Assembly: GCF_014652315.1 (NCBI RefSeq)
Contig: NZ_BMYO01000002.1
Span: 248,001 to 312,000, forward strand
Direction: 5' to 3'
From: Jeongeupia chitinilytica
Lineage (GTDB): Bacteria > Pseudomonadota > Gammaproteobacteria > Burkholderiales > Chitinibacteraceae
Length of the DNA stretch: 64,000 nucleotides
Shown here in pieces: positions 1 to 7,337 of this stretch. The notes under the pieces are model-generated. The model was not told where the DNA came from and made no database searches. It was given only the letters and a program-made list of their open reading frames with translations. Both the position numbers and the translations under genes were made by a program. Each line of letters starts with the position of its first letter. The first letter of the stretch is position 1.

Positions 1-673
1 GGCCGTGCTGCTGAGACGGTTCATCGACCACGAACGCCTCGGCCGGCGCTGGTGCAGCGTCGTGACGCCGGGATGGCAGACGGTGCTGGCGGGGGGGATG
101 GACGACTTCCGTGCCGCCACGCCGGTACTCGCGGTCCGGCGCGAGCCGCTGGGCGTGCTGATCGAAACCGCCGGGCAGGTCGACCGGGTCGACGCGGCGG
201 TGATGGCGCTGAAATCGCCGCAGCATCTGCTGGTCGATGCCGACAGCGCCGAAACGGCCGCGCTGGCCGCGCTGGGTTTCCGGGCCGCGTCGTTCTGCCT
301 GCACAGCGACCGGCGGCTGCTGCCACGCCGGCGCGCGGTCTGGTCCGTCGCCAACTGGCTGCAACGCCGCGACGGTGCGGCCTGCCTCAGTCTGGATTTG
401 AACCGGCTGCAAGCGCTGCCGTTCAGAACGCCGTTGTTGCTGAGCATCGATCCGCTGGTCGCACCGGCACGGATGATCTGCAGCGTCGAGCGCCGTCTGC
501 CGGTACTCGACCATGCAGGCAGACAGGCGCAGGCAGAGGTCGATGCGCTGCAAGGCCACCGTGCGACCTGGTACGCGGGCGCATGGACCGGCGACGGTCT
601 GGCCGAAGACGCCATCGTGTCGGCGCTGCGCATCGCCGCCGCTTTCGGCACCAGCCCCGACTGGGATCGCTGA
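1..673 (+). CDS. NAD/FAD-dependent oxidoreductase (amine-oxidase type), C-terminal part
   Basis: This reading frame is open from the first base and stops at 671-673, so only the C-terminal part (about 220 residues) is present. The end carries a pattern known from predicted NAD/FAD-binding amine-oxidase-like proteins (COG2907 type): a Leu-Gln-Gly-His segment, then TWYAGAWTGDG, then an acidic EDAIVSALRIA helix that in the family closes the FAD site. The N-terminal Rossmann motif lies outside the window. The partner substrate is unknown. A GTG at position 5 is in frame but is unlikely to be the true start, because the family is about twice this length. Family assignment is from remembered motifs only. 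Confidence 0.6.
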   Translation, partial: AVLLRRFIDHERLGRRWCSVVTPGWQTVLAGGMDDFRAATPVLAVRREPLGVLIETAGQVDRVDAAVMALKSPQHLLVDADSAETAALAALGFRAASFCLHSDRRLLPRRRAVWSVANWLQRRDGAACLSLDLNRLQALPFRTPLLLSIDPLVAPARMICSVERRLPVLDHAGRQAQAEVDALQGHRATWYAGAWTGDGLAEDAIVSALRIAAAFGTSPDWDR

Positions 674-731
674 TGCGGAACCGATGCCGGTCTACGCGGT
701 CATTTCCGGTTGCATCCTTCCGGTTCCGCCC

Positions 732-1295
732 ATGTCCAACCACAGCGACTTCCCCGAGCTAGCGACTGCTCGCTTCGTGCTGCGCGAGTTCGTCCAGTCC
801 GACATTGACGCGGTGTTCCGCGGCTTGTCGCACCCGCAGGTGATCGCGCATTACGGCGTGTCGTACGCAACGCGCGACGACACGCAGCAGCAGATGGACT
901 GGTTCCGGCAATTGGTTGTCGAGCAGCGCGGCATCTGGTGGGCGATTGGTGATGCCAATGCACCAGCGACTCTGCTGGGCGCCTGCGGGTTCAACGACCG
1001 GGATCACGATCATCGTCACGCCGACATCGGCTACTGGTTGCTGCCCGAGTTCTGGGGGCGCGCGGTAATGCGCGAATGCCTGCCCGCAATGCTCGACTAC
1101 GGCTTCGGCGCACTGGCGCTGCACCGGATTGCCGCGGAGGTCGAACCGGAAAACATCCGCAGCAGCAGCCTGCTGGTCGACTTGGGTTTCGTGCACGAAG
1201 GCACACGGCGCGAGTGCGAGTTCAAGGACGGCCGCTTCCTCGACCTGGCTGACTACGCGCTGCTGCACCGCGAGTGGCGCGGTACCGGGCGTTAG
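732..1295 (+). CDS. GNAT-family N-acetyltransferase (RimJ/RimL type)
   Basis: The 187-residue protein has the RimJ/RimL-type layout. An N-terminal TARFVLREF strand is followed by the central IGYWLLPEFWGRAVMRE segment, where these enzymes bind acetyl-CoA, and then the ENIRSSSLLVDLGFVHEG helix-strand near the C-terminus. Such enzymes transfer acetyl groups to protein N-termini or small amines in the cytoplasm; the substrate cannot be told from sequence. The ATG at 732 begins just before the first family strand. The gene converges with the membrane-protein gene on the other strand and their stop codons overlap (1292-1295). Confidence 0.85.
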   Translation: MSNHSDFPELATARFVLREFVQSDIDAVFRGLSHPQVIAHYGVSYATRDDTQQQMDWFRQLVVEQRGIWWAIGDANAPATLLGACGFNDRDHDHRHADIGYWLLPEFWGRAVMRECLPAMLDYGFGALALHRIAAEVEPENIRSSSLLVDLGFVHEGTRRECEFKDGRFLDLADYALLHREWRGTGR

Positions 1296-1951
1296 TCCGC
1301 CAGATACTTGGCGTCGTCGAAGGTCACGACCCACTGCGGCCGGTAGATCACCAGCAGCGCCAGATTGGTGCCGGTGGTGAACGCTTCGGGCCAGCCCATC
1401 AGGAAGTAGTACGGCAGTTGCTCGGTCAGCAGGAAGTCGAACGTGTACGGGCCGAACGTTGCCAGCAGGCCGCAAGTCAGTAGCCCGACCAGCCACATCG
1501 ACAGCGCCGCGGCGGCAAAGGCGTTGAGGAAGATGTAGACGAAGTAGTTCAGCGGCAGCCTTGTCTGCGCCAGCCGCAACAGGGCCTGCGTCAGCAGGCA
1601 GGGCAGCGCGGCAGTGATCAGCCACGACAGGCCGAACGCGCCCCAGTCGGCGTGGCCGAAGCCGGTGTCGATGGCCAGCGCGGCGGCGAGGCCGAGCAGC
1701 GCGCGGTCCCGCCCGGCGATCAGGGTCAGCGCGGTGGCGCCGATCAGGTGGAAGCTCAGTCCGGGCTGGATGTTGGCCTTCATCTGCCAGAACAGCAGTG
1801 CGGCGACGGTGGCGCCCAGCCAGCCGGTGATGGCCGACTGCGACAGCGCAAACCAGGGGACCCGCAGTGCTGCACGAAGCAGCAGCAAAACGGCCGCCAT
1901 CCACGACAGGGCGAGCAGCCAGAGCGGAAATTGCGAGGAAACGAAATTCAT
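1292..1951 (-). CDS. Energy-coupling-factor-like membrane protein (CbiM/COG3235 type)
   Basis: The 219-residue protein is almost entirely hydrophobic, with about six predicted membrane segments beginning at residue 8. The repeating pattern (FHLIGATALTLIAGRD near the middle, an NYFVYIFLNAFAAAALSMW segment later) resembles the COG3235 membrane proteins, distant relatives of the CbiM substrate subunit of cobalt/nickel ECF transporters. No ATPase or T component lies beside it, so a transport role is only inferred. The start at 1951 gives a normal N-terminus ahead of the first membrane helix. Confidence 0.65.
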   Translation of the reverse strand: MNFVSSQFPLWLLALSWMAAVLLLLRAALRVPWFALSQSAITGWLGATVAALLFWQMKANIQPGLSFHLIGATALTLIAGRDRALLGLAAALAIDTGFGHADWGAFGLSWLITAALPCLLTQALLRLAQTRLPLNYFVYIFLNAFAAAALSMWLVGLLTCGLLATFGPYTFDFLLTEQLPYYFLMGWPEAFTTGTNLALLVIYRPQWVVTFDDAKYLAD

Positions 1952-2089
1952 GCCGGAACGGGAGCAAGGCGACAGCCGGCATCTTAGTGCAGCCGCCAGT
2001 CACTTGCAGCCGCCAGACGGCCCGCGTTGCGCGGATGGGGGCGCGCGCCGTGGTGACGTCCTGCGCGTGCGACTGGCGCCGGCCGTGCC

Positions 2090-2623
2090 CTAGTGCGGCG
2101 CGTAGGGCACGCCGAGGTCCCAGCGCGACTGCCAGTGCGCCATGTACTGCCGGGTGATGTCGGGCATGTCGCGCAGGACGACGACGTTCTCGGAATTCTC
2201 GGTCTCGGCCGATGGCGCGTAATTGAACGAGCCGGTTTCCACCGTCTTGCCGTCGACGATGATCACCTTGTCGTGCTGGATGTTGTAGTGATCGTCGACC
2301 CGCAACTGCACGCCGTGCCCGGTGACGTACTGCATCGCCGACTGGCTGGCCTTGCCCTGGTTGCGTTTCTTGTCGACGACGACCCGGACGTCGACGCCGC
2401 GCGCCTGTGCGGCGACGAGCGCCTGCATGATGTCCGGTGCGGTGAAGCTGTAGGCCATCATCCGGATGCTCGCGTTCGCGCTGCCGATGAGCTGGAGCAC
2501 CATCGCCTGTGCAGAGCCTTCGGGTGAAAAGCCGACCTCGACGCCAGGCGCCGCCGGCGACAGGGCAGGAAGGCCCAGAAGCGTTGCAAGGGCGAGGGGA
2601 CGGAACCAAAGGGGAGATTTCAT
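2090..2623 (-). CDS. Phospholipase D-family endonuclease/hydrolase, exported
   Basis: The 177-residue protein starts with a signal peptide (about residues 1-24, ending in a PAA-type cleavage site). It contains one HKD catalytic motif, QHDKVIIVDGKTVETGSFN, with His, Lys and Asp in the spacing expected for the PLD superfamily. A single motif and a length near 180 residues fit the Nuc-type periplasmic nucleases, which act as dimers. DNA or phospholipid could be the substrate. Upstream of it lies the leader of cassette array 1. The conserved SANASIRMMAYSFTA segment is also typical of the family. Confidence 0.85.
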   Translation of the reverse strand: MKSPLWFRPLALATLLGLPALSPAAPGVEVGFSPEGSAQAMVLQLIGSANASIRMMAYSFTAPDIMQALVAAQARGVDVRVVVDKKRNQGKASQSAMQYVTGHGVQLRVDDHYNIQHDKVIIVDGKTVETGSFNYAPSAETENSENVVVLRDMPDITRQYMAHWQSRWDLGVPYAPH

Positions 2624-2877
2624 TGCGATGATGCTCCGGTCTGATCCGGCAACGATACGCCTGTCCGGCGTGCGCCGCGGTAGGGTGCCACAATTAACGC
2701 TTCACCGGCCGGACGCGAGCGTCGTCGGGCTACCGGTGCCAAGGTGCGCTTCGAGGCGGTGCAGTCCTACGTCCGGCCTTGACGGTTGCAGGCAGGCAAA
2801 ATCAACCGTGAAAACGATCTTGTACGGAAAGTTCTGCATTGAGGCTGGCAGATCGTGCGCCATGGCCGGACAAGCCG
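2624..2877. other. Intergenic region before the cassette-array leader
   Basis: About 250 bases between the PLD-family gene and the array leader. It is still backbone-like in base composition. No convincing gene, hairpin with a T-tract or good promoter was seen. Short open frames here lack family resemblance and a ribosome-binding site. Confidence 0.5.
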
Positions 2878-3221
2878 GAAAACACATCCGCGACTGTCAC
2901 CTCATTTCCTGTGGATGGCGCAATCTGTTAAACCTGATAGAGTATTTCATTCAGTGGATGTAAGCTTTCTCGGTGCGCTGGCTGTAGTGACGGTAGCGCA
3001 GGCAATCCCTTACCTATGCAAGCAAGCGAGTTCTTGGTGTGTTTTCGGTGTTATCCGACATGTCCAAATACATGACCTACCTCCCTGCAGCGCGCTTCCC
3101 AGCTGGAGGATAAGGAACGTTGCGTACCGCAAAAACACCCGGAGTGCCGACTGTCGGCCGTGCTATCCGACAGTTGTCGCGATATTTTTTTATGCACCAT
3201 GGTGCATACACCACGTTAGAT
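2878..3221 (+). promoter_or_regulatory. Array 1 leader, homologous to array 2 leader (possible orphan attI/promoter)
   Basis: This non-coding stretch directly precedes the first cassette and is a diverged copy of the segment 51984-52317 read on the minus strand. Shared blocks, in the same order, include GTTAAACCTGATA (2927-2939), TGTAAGCTTTC (2959-2969), CATGTCCAAATA followed one base later by ATGACCT (3059-3078), a run ATATTTTT and CACCATGGTGC (3195-3205). It ends with GTTAGAT (3215-3221), which fits the integrase core consensus GTTRRRY, so the first cassette joins here. By position it matches the attI plus promoter region of an integron, but no integrase gene lies beside it. Homology is read directly; the attI role is inferred. 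Confidence 0.7.
3191..3208. repeat. 18-bp perfect palindrome in array 1 leader
   Basis: TATGCACCATGGTGCATA is its own reverse complement. Its core CACCATGGTGC is kept in the second leader (52000-52010) while the flanks differ, which suggests a conserved site such as a protein-binding operator just upstream of the first cassette junction. Confidence 0.65.
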
Positions 3222-3229
3222 GGCACGAC

Positions 3230-3637
3230 ATGGCATCGATCGAGTTCACCGGAATAAGAGATGATCAAACCTTAGCGATGGCTGCGGTTTTTAATCTCAT
3301 TGCCGAGGGTAAGCTTAAGGGCACAATAGATGAGGTCGCCCTTAAAGAAGTGCTCGGCGAGCTTTACAATACCAAATTCATTCACACCAAAGTTGAGTCT
3401 GACTACTGGCTAGAACGATGGAAATTCAACCCAAATGTAGAGGCCCCTTGGGATTTTGGCTCTTGGGTTGATGCATTCATCAATGCTGACATTGAACTCA
3501 GGGAGTTAAAGTTTATCGATCATAGCTCCGGGAAAATTACTTTATTACAGCTTGCGTGCCCAAGTGGCGGCATTGACGCGACTGAGGAAATTGTCCGAAT
3601 TTTTGGTGGAAGAATCACGGCAAATCACGCCATCTAA
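3230..3637 (+). CDS. Cassette 1: uncharacterised protein
   Basis: First cassette gene, 135 residues, not recognised. It looks soluble and mixed alpha/beta, with an acidic first half and a Trp-rich middle (YWLERWKFNP, PWDFGSWVDAF). The frame is open further upstream into the leader, but the ATG at 3230 lies just inside the cassette and leaves the leader non-coding, so it is preferred. No strong ribosome-binding site precedes it. The stop lies inside the following attC site. Lower GC than the backbone indicates transfer. Confidence 0.65.
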   Translation: MASIEFTGIRDDQTLAMAAVFNLIAEGKLKGTIDEVALKEVLGELYNTKFIHTKVESDYWLERWKFNPNVEAPWDFGSWVDAFINADIELRELKFIDHSSGKITLLQLACPSGGIDATEEIVRIFGGRITANHAI

Positions 3638-3691
3638 CACTTCAGTCAACCGGGACCGGCTAAAGCCGGCCCGTTACTTCAAACGTTAGGT
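3632..3691 (+). repeat. attC site 1 (60 bp)
   Basis: Starts with ATCTAAC (RYYYAAC core) and ends with GTTAGGT (GTTRRRY core). Between them the arms ACTTCAGTCAAC and GTTACTTCAAAC flank an inner palindrome of the ACCGGC/GCCGGC type. Confidence 0.9.
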
Positions 3692-3723
3692 TCACACTTA
3701 CTTTCCTGCATTGGAGAAATGCT

Positions 3724-4578
3724 ATGGAACAACAGATTACTCACGAACAATTGATCAAAGAAATTGGTGAGAAGATAAATAAAATACGCGCTTACACTCC
3801 ACGGGTTGGCGTTTTTGGCAATTCCGGGGTTGGAAAATCAAGCCTATGTAATGCTTTGTTTGGTAAAGATGTTGCAAAAATAAGCGACGTCGAAGCTTGC
3901 ACACGTGAACCACAGGAAATTTTACTCGGTTCAGAAAATGGTGGAATAATTCTTGTTGATGTTCCCGGCATTGGCGAAGATCCAAATCATCAAAAAGAAT
4001 ACACCTCGCTATACAAGAGTCTAGCTCCTGAGCTTGATTTAGTCCTTTGGGCAATTAAAGCCGACGATAGAAACTATGCGTCGGCACTAGATTCATACCA
4101 AGAGGTATTTTCATCAAATGAAACAGTACCACCAGTTTTATTTGTCATAACACAAACAGATAAAACCAATGACACCGATGATTGGAATCATCAAGAATAC
4201 AAACCAGGCGGCACCCAAATTGGAAATATTGCCATTAAGGAAAATGATGTTTCCCGGCGCTTTGGCGTTACTGCAAAGCAGATAATCTCTGTAGCCGCCT
4301 CATCAAAAAAAGGAAAAGCATACAATCTCAAAGAGCTTGTTGATCTCGTTGTGGAGGCCCTCCCAAACGAAAAAAAGTACTCATTCACGCGCGAAGCAAA
4401 ACAAGAAAACGTAAGCGAAGAGGCAAGAAAAAGCGCTGAAAAAGGCATATGGGATTCAGTAAAAGACTTAGCGGGAGAAGCTTTTGATGCGGTAAAAGAA
4501 AAGGTCGCAGATGTGATTATTGCTTCTGCCCCAAAAATACTTGCTACTGTAGGCAAGTGGATCAAAAGCTGGTTTTAA
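3724..4578 (+). CDS. Cassette 2: P-loop GTPase (YeeP/YfjP-like)
   Basis: The 284-residue protein carries a complete small-GTPase core: G1 GNSGVGKSS near residue 32, a Thr-containing switch (TREPQEILLG), G3 DVPG near residue 79, and G4 TQTD near residue 141. It resembles the GTPase family that includes E. coli YeeP and YfjP, found on prophages and islands, whose role is not settled. After the G domain there is a charged helical segment (about 220-250) and a hydrophobic/amphipathic C-terminal helix (about 258-284) that may contact membranes. GGAGA eight bases upstream supports the ATG. Its AT-rich composition marks it as acquired. A role in phage defence or membrane stress is possible but only inferred. 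Confidence 0.8.
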   Translation: MEQQITHEQLIKEIGEKINKIRAYTPRVGVFGNSGVGKSSLCNALFGKDVAKISDVEACTREPQEILLGSENGGIILVDVPGIGEDPNHQKEYTSLYKSLAPELDLVLWAIKADDRNYASALDSYQEVFSSNETVPPVLFVITQTDKTNDTDDWNHQEYKPGGTQIGNIAIKENDVSRRFGVTAKQIISVAASSKKGKAYNLKELVDLVVEALPNEKKYSFTREAKQENVSEEARKSAEKGIWDSVKDLAGEAFDAVKEKVADVIIASAPKILATVGKWIKSWF

Positions 4579-4638
4579 GCCTAACACTTCATTCAACCCG
4601 GACGGGCTAACGCCCGCCGGTTAATTTCAACGTTAGGT
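4579..4638 (+). repeat. attC site 2 (60 bp)
   Basis: GCCTAAC at the left and GTTAGGT at the right. The inner palindrome is of the second type (GACGGGCTAACGCCCGCC). It begins immediately after the GTPase stop codon. Confidence 0.9.
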
Positions 4639-4644
4639 CCCACC

Positions 4645-5193
4645 ATGTCTGACGTAGCAACAATACTCGAACAGTTAGTTGACAAGCCTTGCCGGGGAGC
4701 TCGACACGGCCACGGCTCCTTCATCACGGCCGAATTTGGCGCACCACAACTAATGGTTAGAGAAGGCATACCTACTGCGAAATATGAATCTTTACAACGC
4801 AGAAAAATAACCGTGAGTGGCCAGTGGCATCTCTGTATATATTGCTGCAACTGGATATACGAAGAATTTGACCAAATTCTCGCTCACTCAGAAAGCACTG
4901 ATATAGAAATTCATCAAGCCGTAGAACGCCTGGATAGTCTGAAATTAATACAAGTAGAGATTGCTTCGGCGTCCGGTGCAACTACGTTTCTATTTGAAGG
5001 TGGCGGGCAACTTCGCACTACACCGTACGATTCTGAAGAGGAGTTATGGTATCTCCATATTCCTACTCAAGAGGTTCTTAGCATTAAGGGAGGAGGTTTA
5101 GTAAGCCTGCGCTCAAGCACGACAGTATGTGGCGAAGAGCATTGGCTCCCTCTTGAGCAAGACCTAACACTTCGCTCAACCGGGACCGGCTAA
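4645..5193 (+). CDS. Cassette 3: uncharacterised protein ending inside attC
   Basis: The 182-residue protein is not recognised. It has a CIYCCNWIY cluster in the middle that could bind a metal or simply be structural, and a beta-rich second half. There is no signal peptide or membrane segment. The first in-frame stop (5191-5193) lies inside the next attC, so about the last ten residues (DLTLRSTGTG) are encoded by the recombination site. The ATG at 4645 begins six bases after the preceding attC and has no clear ribosome-binding site, which is common for cassettes. Confidence 0.65.
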   Translation: MSDVATILEQLVDKPCRGARHGHGSFITAEFGAPQLMVREGIPTAKYESLQRRKITVSGQWHLCIYCCNWIYEEFDQILAHSESTDIEIHQAVERLDSLKLIQVEIASASGATTFLFEGGGQLRTTPYDSEEELWYLHIPTQEVLSIKGGGLVSLRSSTTVCGEEHWLPLEQDLTLRSTGTG

Positions 5194-5221
5194 AGCCGGC
5201 CCGTTATCTCAAACGTTAGGC
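5162..5221 (+). repeat. attC site 3 (60 bp)
   Basis: ACCTAAC to GTTAGGC, with an inner palindrome of the ACCGGC/GCCGGC type. It overlaps the 3' end of the cassette 3 gene. Confidence 0.9.
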
Positions 5222-5235
5222 TTTTACTGGATCTC

Positions 5236-5556
5236 ATGCGAATTACTATGTTCCAAAAAATCTCCATTCAACGTCTATCTGTCGGCTCTGTATTCAAACT
5301 ACTTGCAATTGGAGTTGTTTTCTCTTTCATTCCCTTTAGTGTGCTCATGGGGGTTTTTGCTTTTTTTGGCGCATCTACTGTGCATTGGAATGGCCAATCA
5401 CTTACCGGCATTACGGGGCTTCTTGCCTCACCCTTTGTTGGTCTCTTCGTGGCATTTTTGTTCACCGCTTTCGTTGGTGCCATGTGTGTTTTCGGCTTGT
5501 GGCTGTACTCAAAATTTATGCCAATTGAATTGGCTTTTAAAGAGCCAAAGGCCTAA
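5236..5556 (+). CDS. Cassette 4: small membrane protein, two transmembrane segments
   Basis: A 106-residue integral membrane protein with two long hydrophobic stretches, about residues 21-46 and 62-92, joined by a short polar loop containing HWNGQSLTG. The N-terminus is amphipathic (FQKISIQRLSVGSVF). It looks like the small membrane proteins often reported from integron cassettes, but no function is known to me. Two nearby in-frame ATGs (5236 and 5248) are possible starts. The stop codon lies in the attC that follows. Confidence 0.7.
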   Translation: MRITMFQKISIQRLSVGSVFKLLAIGVVFSFIPFSVLMGVFAFFGASTVHWNGQSLTGITGLLASPFVGLFVAFLFTAFVGAMCVFGLWLYSKFMPIELAFKEPKA

Positions 5557-5610
5557 CACTTCATTCAAGCGGGACCGGCTAACGCCGGCCCCTTAATTCA
5601 AACGTTAGGT
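5551..5610 (+). repeat. attC site 4 (60 bp)
   Basis: GCCTAAC to GTTAGGT, with an inner palindrome of the ACCGGC/GCCGGC type. The TAA within its left core is the stop codon of the cassette 4 gene. Confidence 0.9.
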
Positions 5611-5639
5611 GTTTAGGGAGTGCATTTAGGCCGATAGGG

Positions 5640-5870
5640 GTGGTAGATGGGGGACTGGCAATCCCTGTGGTGCTTGTTGGCTCTGTAGCCCTTCTGCTGG
5701 TTTTGTTGCGTTACATTAGTATCAATTTGATTTCATCGGATCAAAACAACATTAAGGGGGTGTCTATGGCTAAAACATTAACTGCTCGTACTCGTGTTTT
5801 CTTAAGCTCAATTTTTGAAACAACATGGGCTATTGGAGTCGGCGGCGCTGTAGGACATCTATCGACCTAA
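5640..5870 (+). CDS. Cassette 5: possible small membrane protein
   Basis: The cassette holds one short frame. Read from GTG at 5640 it gives 76 residues with a hydrophobic segment (about residues 8-29). An in-frame ATG at 5766, preceded by a strong purine-rich ribosome-binding site (AAGGGGG) five bases upstream, would give only 34 residues. The second start has the better initiation signal; the first gives a plausible membrane anchor. No family is recognised. Confidence 0.45.
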   Translation: MVDGGLAIPVVLVGSVALLLVLLRYISINLISSDQNNIKGVSMAKTLTARTRVFLSSIFETTWAIGVGGAVGHLST

Positions 5871-5880
5871 GTGTATTCAC

Positions 5881-5940
5881 ACCTAACACTTCATTCAACC
5901 CGGACGGGCTATCGCCCGCCGGTTAATTCAAACGTTAGAT
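5881..5940 (+). repeat. attC site 5 (60 bp)
   Basis: ACCTAAC to GTTAGAT, with the GACGGGCTATCGCCCG inner palindrome of the second type. Confidence 0.9.
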
Positions 5941-5954
5941 ATCAAAGGTTGCAT

Positions 5955-6386
5955 ATGTCTGGCGCAACAAACGGAATCGTACGGATCGTACTCAGGCTTG
6001 AAGGGCTAAGCGTTTTAGCAATGGCTCTTATTTGCTATTCTAAATTCGGTGCAGGCTGGGGCTTGTTTGTCGCCTGTTTTCTTATTCCTGATCTATCACT
6101 TCTCGGTTACGTTGTTGGCTCTAAAACCGGGGCCGTTACCTACAACATGGCGCACTCGTACCTTGGTCCAATAGCCTGCCTTTTCGCGGGCGCGTTTGGC
6201 GCCATTCAACCTCTTATTACAGCAGGTTTAATCTGGTGTGCACATATCGGGTTTGATCGTGCGCTCGGCTATGGACTCAAATATTCAAAAGGGTTTTCGT
6301 TTACTCATCTGGGGCTCGTTGGTCGGCTCCAGCGAAAGGCATCTAACACTTCACTCAACCAGGACGGGCTAACGCCCGCCCGTTAG
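5955..6386 (+). CDS. Cassette 6: DUF4260-family membrane protein
   Basis: The 143-residue protein matches the remembered DUF4260 pattern: LRLEGLSVLAMALICY at the start, PDLSLLGYVVGSKTGAVTYN in the middle, and WCAHIGFDRALGYGLKY followed by THLG near the end. About four hydrophobic segments predict an inner-membrane protein; its function is not known. The ATG at 5955 is chosen because it starts just before the first family motif; upstream codons in this frame fall in attC 5. The last 15 residues (ASNTSLNQDGLTPAR) are encoded by attC 6. Confidence 0.85.
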   Translation: MSGATNGIVRIVLRLEGLSVLAMALICYSKFGAGWGLFVACFLIPDLSLLGYVVGSKTGAVTYNMAHSYLGPIACLFAGAFGAIQPLITAGLIWCAHIGFDRALGYGLKYSKGFSFTHLGLVGRLQRKASNTSLNQDGLTPAR

Positions 6387-6400
6387 TTAAAACGTTAGGC
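6341..6400 (+). repeat. attC site 6 (60 bp)
   Basis: ATCTAAC to GTTAGGC, inner palindrome of the second type. It contains the last codons and stop (6384-6386) of the DUF4260 gene. Confidence 0.9.
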
Positions 6401-6411
6401 GCCACAAAATC

Positions 6412-6726
6412 ATGCTCATACACAATTACGCGAGGATCTTTGGTTGGCTACTCATAGTCTTCGCATCGTATTTGTTTGGGGCCGTCCTAAGCAGCATTGT
6501 CGCTATGTTCGGAATTACCAATTTACCCAATGACCATCGCGGAGAGTGGAGCGAGCTAACAGTCCCCATTGTGCTGCTAATTTCAGCATTGGTTGGCTGG
6601 GCTGCTCTTCACCTTCTCAGACGCCATGCAACGTCTGCACTTTGGCAAATTGCTGCTGTTGCAACACTATTGACTCTGGCTTCGTTTTTCTGGGTTACTT
6701 GGCGATTTTCGAATGCGGTTGCCTAA
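6412..6726 (+). CDS. Cassette 7: small membrane protein, three transmembrane segments
   Basis: The 104-residue protein has three hydrophobic segments (about residues 8-33, 49-69 and 78-98) with a polar loop (NLPNDHRGEWSE) between the first two. No family was recognised and no catalytic motif is visible. The ATG at 6412 lies a few bases inside the cassette; the stop is within attC 7. Confidence 0.7.
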   Translation: MLIHNYARIFGWLLIVFASYLFGAVLSSIVAMFGITNLPNDHRGEWSELTVPIVLLISALVGWAALHLLRRHATSALWQIAAVATLLTLASFFWVTWRFSNAVA

Positions 6727-6780
6727 CACTTCATTCAAGCGGGACCGGCTAACGCCAGCTCGTTACTTCAAACGTTAGGA
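6721..6780 (+). repeat. attC site 7 (60 bp)
   Basis: GCCTAAC to GTTAGGA. The last core base is A rather than a pyrimidine and the inner arm reads GCCAGC, so this copy is slightly diverged. Confidence 0.88.
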
Positions 6781-6795
6781 CTCTTAAAAAAACGA

Positions 6796-7303
6796 ATGAA
6801 TATGACAATCATCATCGCATGCGAGTTACCAGAAAGAGCCCTACTGCAACGCTACAAGCGTGATGGTTCATATACGGACTGCTATTACATGGACATGCCT
6901 CGCCACATAGCAATGTCCGAGTACATCTCGACGTTCTATACAACATCGCTATTCAAAGTCGAGCGCAAGATTCTGGCCCTGGCCGCAGGTAAACACATCA
7001 TCCGATGTGGCCGCCCACAACCTTGCGCAGGGGCGCGAATCAAGCTTCGCTGCGTGGAGTGTTGAAGACCGCTCAAGCAACCAGCTGCTTCTTTGTGACT
7101 TCCTCGGCCGAACAAGGTCGTGGCTAATGGCAGAAGTGGGGCCATCATCTACCCGGCTGTACTTTGGTTCTGCTGTGGTGCCGAAGTCAAAGTCTGCCGC
7201 AGGCAAGGCGTCTTTCGGCTTCGCATTCCATGCTTTATATGGATTTCATCACCTATACACGAAGGCGCTCATGAGAGCAGCTCATGCGAAGCTTACCAAC
7301 TAG
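6796..7303 (+). pseudogene. Cassette 8: frameshifted cassette gene
   Basis: Two partial frames look like one gene broken by a single extra base near 6991-6999. The first (from ATG 6796) runs through LPERALLQRYKRDGSYTDCYY and FYTTSLFKVERKILALAAGK, then becomes nonsense. The next frame continues with SSDVAAHNLAQG, FAAWSVEDRSSNQLLLCDF, GRTRSWLMAEVGPSSTRLYFGSAVVP and ends at 7301-7303. Joined, the protein is about 168 residues, soluble and without a signal peptide. It resembles a conserved cassette-borne family whose name I cannot give. The downstream half lacks its own good start. A sequencing error cannot be excluded. Confidence 0.65.
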
Positions 7304-7337
7304 GCTCTTCGGCGTCTTGGCATTCAACTGCTAATAC

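Noticed and set aside
2855..3229. Coding start of cassette 1 inside the leader
   Set aside because: The frame is open but the sequence is shared with the other leader, where it is not open, and it lacks a ribosome-binding site.
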